Below are positions 60,230 to 64,000 of a stretch of 64,000 bases of DNA, in pieces; within the stretch, counting starts at the first letter, position 1; each line of letters opens with the position of its first letter. The notes under the pieces were generated by a model, which did no database searches, was not told the DNA's origin, and worked only from the letters and a program-made list of their open reading frames with translations. A program made the position numbers and the translations under genes. The stretch is taken from contig NZ_JACHFK010000006.1 of the NCBI RefSeq assembly GCF_014201805.1, positions 62,001-126,000 on the forward strand, given 5' to 3'. The DNA is from Deinococcus metalli. GTDB lineage: Bacteria; Deinococcota; Deinococci; Deinococcales; Deinococcaceae.

Positions 60230-62368
60230 ATGACCGGGACGCGACCACAGGCGGAGGAGAGGAGGCCCGGGTCGCCGCGTCCCACCCATGACGTCACGGC
60301 CGCTGCGTTCGACATCACCGCGGCCCTCATCGTGGTGCTCGACCGGGCCGGGCGGATTCTGCGGTTCAATGCCGCGTGCGAACGCATGACCGGGTACCGG
60401 GAAGCGGACGTGACCGGCCAGGTGCTGTGGCCACTGGTGCTGGACGCCCCCGAGGTGGCCCGGGCGACGGCCGTGTACGCCGCCATGACGCCCGGCCAGC
60501 CGACGAGCCGGTACGACAACTACTGGTTGAACACGCAGGGCGAACAGCGGCACATCGCGTGGGCGACGACCCACCTGCTCGATGCGGACGGCGAGATCGA
60601 GCTGGTCGTGGCCACCGGTGTGGACGTGACCGAGGAGCGCCGCAGTCGTCTGGAACAACAGGAGAGTGAGCTGCGGTTCCGGGCGCTGTTCGAGCGGTCC
60701 GGGGACGGTGTCGTGCTGATCGATCCTCACGATCCGGGCACGCCGTGGCGGATCGTGGACTGCAACGCGGCGTTCGCGCGGATGAACGGGTACGGGCGCC
60801 ACGAACTGATCGGGCAGTCCATCGACGTGCTGCACGAGGACGACCTGATGGCCCGCGAGGGCGCCGTCCAGTTGCAGTGGCTGCGCGACCGAGGTGAGGA
60901 AGCGCACGGCGAGGGCACGCACCGCCGCCGGGACGGCACCGTGTTTTCCATCGAGAGCAGTTCGAGCGTGATCACCCTGAGCGGGCACGAGCTGGTGCTG
61001 GGCATCGACCGGGACGTCACCGAGCGCAAACGCACCGAGCGGGAGCTGCGGCTGCTGAACGACCGGCTCGCACATGATGCCCACCATGACGCCCTGACCG
61101 GGCTGCCCAACCGGCTGCTGCTGCTGAGCCGGTTGAACCAGGAACGAAGCCGCGCCCTGGAGAACGGGACGCAGCTGGCCGTCATGTTCGTGGACCTAGA
61201 CCACTTCAAACGTGTGAACGACTCGCTTGGGCACGCGGCGGGCGACGACCTGCTGCGGGAAGTGGCGCGGCGCCTGGCGGGAGTCATGCGGCCCGGAGAC
61301 ACGGTGGCCCGGGTCGGCGGGGACGAGTTTGTGGCGGTCCTGCCGGACCTGAGCGGCGCGCACCATGCCGCGCGCATTGCCCGGCGCGTGAGGGAGACCG
61401 TCCTGACCCCCATCTTTGTGGGTGGCCAGGCCGTGACGATCCAGTGCAGTGTCGGGATCAGTCTGTTTCCGCAGGACGCCGTGACCGCCGAGGATCTGCT
61501 GAAGCGCGCCGACCTCGCCGTGTACGAGATCAAGAAGGCGGGCAAGGATGCCGTCCGGTTTTTTGGGGCCGATATGGACGCCGCGGCCGGCGCGCGGCTG
61601 CATATGGAGACGCGGCTGCGCGCGGCCATCCTGGAGGAGAGCCTCACCCTGCATTACCAGCCGCAGGTGGACGCCCTGAGCGGGCACCTGATGGGACTGG
61701 AGGCCCTGGCCCGCTGGACGGACGTGGAACTGGGCGTGGTCAGTCCCTCCGAATTCATACCGGTGGCCGAGGAGACGGGTCTGATCGTGCCGCTGGGCGC
61801 GTGGGCGCTCGACGAGGCGTGCCGGCAGGCGGCCGAGTGGAATCTGCGCGTGCCGGTGGCGGTCAACGTGTCCCCGAGTCAGCTGATGCGGGCAGAGTTC
61901 CCGGAGACCGTGCAGGCCACGCTGCGCCGGCACGGTCTGCTGCCGCAGCTCCTGAAGCTTGAGGTCACCGAGCGCCTTCCTGTCCGGGACCCCGTGTTGG
62001 CGGCCGAGCAGCTCCGGCGACTGCGGGCGCTGGGCGTGCAGCTGTCGCTCGATGACTTCGGGGCCGTGCAGTCGGCGGTCGCGTCCCTGATGACCTTGCC
62101 CCTGCAGGAGGTCAAGCTCGACCGGGGCCTCCTGGCCGGCGTCACGGAGGACCCGGCGTCGTGGCAGGTGCTGAGAGCGCTGCTTGCCCTGGCCAGGGGA
62201 TTGAAGATCCCGGTGATTGTCGAGGGGGTGGAAACCGAGGCGCAACTGGCCGCCCTGCGGTCCCTCGGCTTCCGCACGGTCCAGGGCTACCTGATGGGTC
62301 GCCCGGAGCGGCCCGACGAAATCACGCAGCGCCTCCGCAATGTCGGGCACACGGTCTCGCCGGGCTGA
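60230..62368 (+). CDS. PAS-PAS-GGDEF-EAL cyclic-di-GMP protein
   Basis: 712 aa from ATG 60230 (ATG 60197 possible). Two PAS domains (residues about 20-140 and 150-275) each end in a VTE-R helix. The GGDEF domain has VGGDEFVAV with an RPGD I-site five residues upstream, so it can be product-inhibited. The EAL domain has GLEALARW, NVSPSQL, LEVTE, SLDDFG, VKLDRG and VEGVETEAQ, keeping the main metal and catalytic residues; loop 6 reads DDFGAVQSAV in place of DFGTGYSSL. It has no membrane helices, so it is a cytosolic sensor that makes and/or degrades c-di-GMP. Confidence 0.9.
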   Translation: MTGTRPQAEERRPGSPRPTHDVTAAAFDITAALIVVLDRAGRILRFNAACERMTGYREADVTGQVLWPLVLDAPEVARATAVYAAMTPGQPTSRYDNYWLNTQGEQRHIAWATTHLLDADGEIELVVATGVDVTEERRSRLEQQESELRFRALFERSGDGVVLIDPHDPGTPWRIVDCNAAFARMNGYGRHELIGQSIDVLHEDDLMAREGAVQLQWLRDRGEEAHGEGTHRRRDGTVFSIESSSSVITLSGHELVLGIDRDVTERKRTERELRLLNDRLAHDAHHDALTGLPNRLLLLSRLNQERSRALENGTQLAVMFVDLDHFKRVNDSLGHAAGDDLLREVARRLAGVMRPGDTVARVGGDEFVAVLPDLSGAHHAARIARRVRETVLTPIFVGGQAVTIQCSVGISLFPQDAVTAEDLLKRADLAVYEIKKAGKDAVRFFGADMDAAAGARLHMETRLRAAILEESLTLHYQPQVDALSGHLMGLEALARWTDVELGVVSPSEFIPVAEETGLIVPLGAWALDEACRQAAEWNLRVPVAVNVSPSQLMRAEFPETVQATLRRHGLLPQLLKLEVTERLPVRDPVLAAEQLRRLRALGVQLSLDDFGAVQSAVASLMTLPLQEVKLDRGLLAGVTEDPASWQVLRALLALARGLKIPVIVEGVETEAQLAALRSLGFRTVQGYLMGRPERPDEITQRLRNVGHTVSPG

Positions 62369-62391
62369 TAGCGTTAGGCCGTTCCGCCCAT

Positions 62392-62406
62392 GGGGATGCT
62401 ATCCCC
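62392..62406. other. small hairpin in the 62369-62578 gap
   Basis: GGGGAT-GCT-ATCCCC, 24 bp after the GGDEF/EAL stop. It could aid termination although it lacks a T-run. The rest of this gap shows no gene. Confidence 0.35.
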
Positions 62407-62578
62407 GCAGTGACGCCACGCCGGCCGCTGTTCGTCGCGGTTCTTCGCACTGCTCGTACCGGATGAATGGACGGGATTCCCTTTCACTTCATCCGGGCAC
62501 CGCTCTGAGTCCATCAACCCGGGAGCCGCGCCCGGGCGCGCGGTTATGGGCCATAGTTCACCACTCTGGCCGGCGTCT

Positions 62579-63265
62579 TCAGGAAGACTGCGTGGCGTCC
62601 TGCACGGCCCGCGCGAACCACCCGGTCACCACGTCTGGCCGGGTGATGGCGCTGCCCACCACCACGAAGGCCGCGCCGGCTGTCAGGGCCCGCGCCGCGT
62701 CGGCGGGGGTGTTCAGGCGGCCCTCGGCGACGAAGGGCACACCGGCCACACGCAACTCGTCCAGCAGCGTCCAGTCGGGGTCCGGGCCAGGGCGGCTGTA
62801 GGGCGTGTAGCCGCTCAGGGTGGTGCCCACAATGTCCGCTCCGGCGTCCATGGCGGCCAGGGCCTCATCCAGCGTACTGATGTCGGCCATCACCTGCGCG
62901 CCGGCCGCGTGGATCGTCCCGATCATCTCCGCCAGCGGTTCCGGCCGCGGCCGACGGGTGGCGTCCAGCGCGACGATCTGCGCGCCCAGCTCGGCCAGCC
63001 GCACGCCCTCGGCCGCCGTGGGCGTGATGTACACGTCCGTGTCGTCCCGGTCGGTCTTCGTCAGGCCGATGATGGGGACGTCCGTCACCGCCCGGACGGC
63101 CTCCACGTCCGCGAACCCCTGGATGCGGACGCCCCGCGCGCCGCCCATGACAGCCGCCAGGGCCAGCTGGCCGATGATAAATGGATCGCGCAGGGGACTG
63201 CCGGGGTTGGCCTGGCAGGACACCACCAGCCCCCCGCGCAGCGTGTCGAGAACGGGTGCAGGCAT
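62579..63265 (-). CDS. nanE: N-acetylmannosamine-6-phosphate 2-epimerase
   Basis: 228 aa from ATG 63265 (MPAPVLDTLRGGLVVSCQ); ATG 63277 is an alternative. TIM barrel with LVVSCQANPGSPLRDP, GARGVRIQGFADVEAVRA, PIIGLTKTDRDDTDVYITPT, ALDATRRPRP and GADIVGTTLSGYTPYS, all NanE signatures. It converts ManNAc-6-P to GlcNAc-6-P in sialic acid and amino sugar use. No other nan genes are visible. Confidence 0.92.
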   Translation of the reverse strand: MPAPVLDTLRGGLVVSCQANPGSPLRDPFIIGQLALAAVMGGARGVRIQGFADVEAVRAVTDVPIIGLTKTDRDDTDVYITPTAAEGVRLAELGAQIVALDATRRPRPEPLAEMIGTIHAAGAQVMADISTLDEALAAMDAGADIVGTTLSGYTPYSRPGPDPDWTLLDELRVAGVPFVAEGRLNTPADAARALTAGAAFVVVGSAITRPDVVTGWFARAVQDATQSS

Positions 63266-63329
63266 CCCCACGAGCATAGCCTGGCCTCGCCGCGTGCGCA
63301 GCCGCACCGTGACCGCTCTGCCACCACCG

Positions 63330-63546
63330 GTCGCCGCGGGAAGTTCAGGCAGTCCAGAAGGCGTACGGAAACGGTGGGCAGCGTGACGGGCATCACCCGC
63401 TGAATCACGCCCTCGGGGATGGTGTCTTCGGCGGACCTGGTGCCGGCGGCCTCTATCCGGACCCGTACCTGCCCGGTGTCGGGAACGGTCTGAAGGGCGA
63501 GGTGCTCGGAGTTGCCGAACGCGGTCAGCGTCCAGGATCGTGGATG
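63330..63546 (-). pseudogene. possible gene remnant upstream of nanE
   Basis: After a stop at 63547-63549, one minus-strand frame reads about 70 residues with protein-like composition (WTLTAFGNSEHLALQ, TGQVRVRIEAAG, VMPVTLPTVSVRLLDC). It has no start codon or ribosome site and then runs into a shadow of nanE. It may be the decayed end of a former neighbour. Not identified. Confidence 0.25.
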
Positions 63547-63623
63547 TCAGGCGCCGCGCGGGCACCTCAAGCATGCGCTGGCGCGGCGTCTCCCGGCCAG
63601 CCGTCACCGCTAAGGTGGAGGCG

Positions 63624-64000
63624 ATGAATCACGTCAATCCCATCGACCTCCCGGTCTTCCTGATCTCGGTCCTGCTGCTTCTGGGACTGGTGGCCAGCAA
63701 GCTCGGCGGTCGGCTGGGTATCCCGGGCCTGGTGCTGTTCCTGGGGATCGGGATGCTCGCCGGGAGCGAGGGCCCTGGCGGGATCGACTTCGAGAACTAT
63801 CCGCTGACACAGGCGGTGGGCATCCTGACCCTGGCGTTCATCCTGTACTCCGGTGGCCTGGAAACCGACTGGCGGTACACCCGGCCGGTGCTGCGCGACG
63901 GCCTGCTGCTCGCCACCCTCGGCGTGGTGCTCACGACCGGTCTGGTGGCGGTGGTCGCCCACGCCCTGCTCGCGCTGCCGTGGCTGACCAGCATCCTGCT
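63624..64000 (+). CDS. CPA1 cation/proton antiporter, N-terminal part (cut by window end)
   Basis: 126 residues seen from ATG 63624, with AGGTGGAGG upstream. It is a close paralogue of the 58043-59521 protein: VASKLGGRLGIPGL, GMLAGSEGPGGIDFENY and LYSGGLETDW align residue for residue. It continues beyond the window. Confidence 0.85.
   Translation, partial: MNHVNPIDLPVFLISVLLLLGLVASKLGGRLGIPGLVLFLGIGMLAGSEGPGGIDFENYPLTQAVGILTLAFILYSGGLETDWRYTRPVLRDGLLLATLGVVLTTGLVAVVAHALLALPWLTSIL

Overview
ORGANISM. The window is high-GC DNA of a Deinococcus-type bacterium. The pointers are a pilM-N-O-W-Q type IV pilus operon in the Deinococcus-Thermus order, a Rsr (Ro60 orthologue) gene with Y-RNA-like sequences, ribosomal proteins L19, S9 and L13 of Deinococcus type, and a general Deinococcota housekeeping set. 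Two stretches are visibly AT-rich and look acquired: 8210-10041 and 23637-24215. LAYOUT. 1-8047: end of a secreted repeat protein, a small HAD protein, recG, an MFS exporter, an aldo/keto reductase and a dGTPase. 8131-10041: tRNA-Ile(GAT) followed by a 1.8-kb island bounded by a 17-bp copy of the tRNA 3' end and carrying one gene with a PD-(D/E)XK-like nuclease domain. 10082-24164: M28 peptidase, lipB-lipA, GNAT, rplS, a Cof-type phosphatase, an Rrf2 regulator and a QorB-like oxidoreductase sharing operator-like palindromes, a ModF-like double ABC ATPase, an SPFH/NfeD pair, rplM-rpsI and a foreign-looking small nuclease-like gene. 24174-27194: one 1006-aa ORF that fuses two ABC sugar permeases to an acyltransferase-3 domain. 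27481-41418: aroC-K-B-Q operon, pil operon, murF, 5'-nucleotidase. 41480-46709: an amidase, rsr, and upstream of rsr on the same strand a 2.3-kb array of about 18 tRNA or tRNA-like units. 46710-64000: FakA-like kinase and Asp23 protein, M17 aminopeptidase, ParB-like protein, sulfite-oxidase-like enzyme, Mug glycosylase, an Hsp90-like ATPase with a helical-repeat partner, alpha/beta hydrolase, two paralogous CPA1 antiporters flanking a GGDEF/EAL protein, and nanE. MAIN RESULT. The array upstream of rsr appears to be an RNA system rather than an ordinary tRNA cluster. Read on the minus strand it begins with a hairpin that has the Ro60/Rsr-binding helix of Y RNAs (GGGC-C-G...CTT-GCCC). It continues with class I tRNAs, several of them defective. 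At least four tRNA-shaped units have their anticodon arm replaced or interrupted by the same helix with reversed connectivity (CTTGCCC-loop-GGGCCG). The same element recurs in the rsr 5' leader, overlapping its Shine-Dalgarno sequence. The array also has a Gly(GCC) tRNA with a TGCA T-loop and no GG in its D-loop, the hallmark of peptidoglycan-dedicated tRNA-Gly. My inference is a set of tRNA-disguised Y RNAs that Rsr binds and that may control rsr itself.
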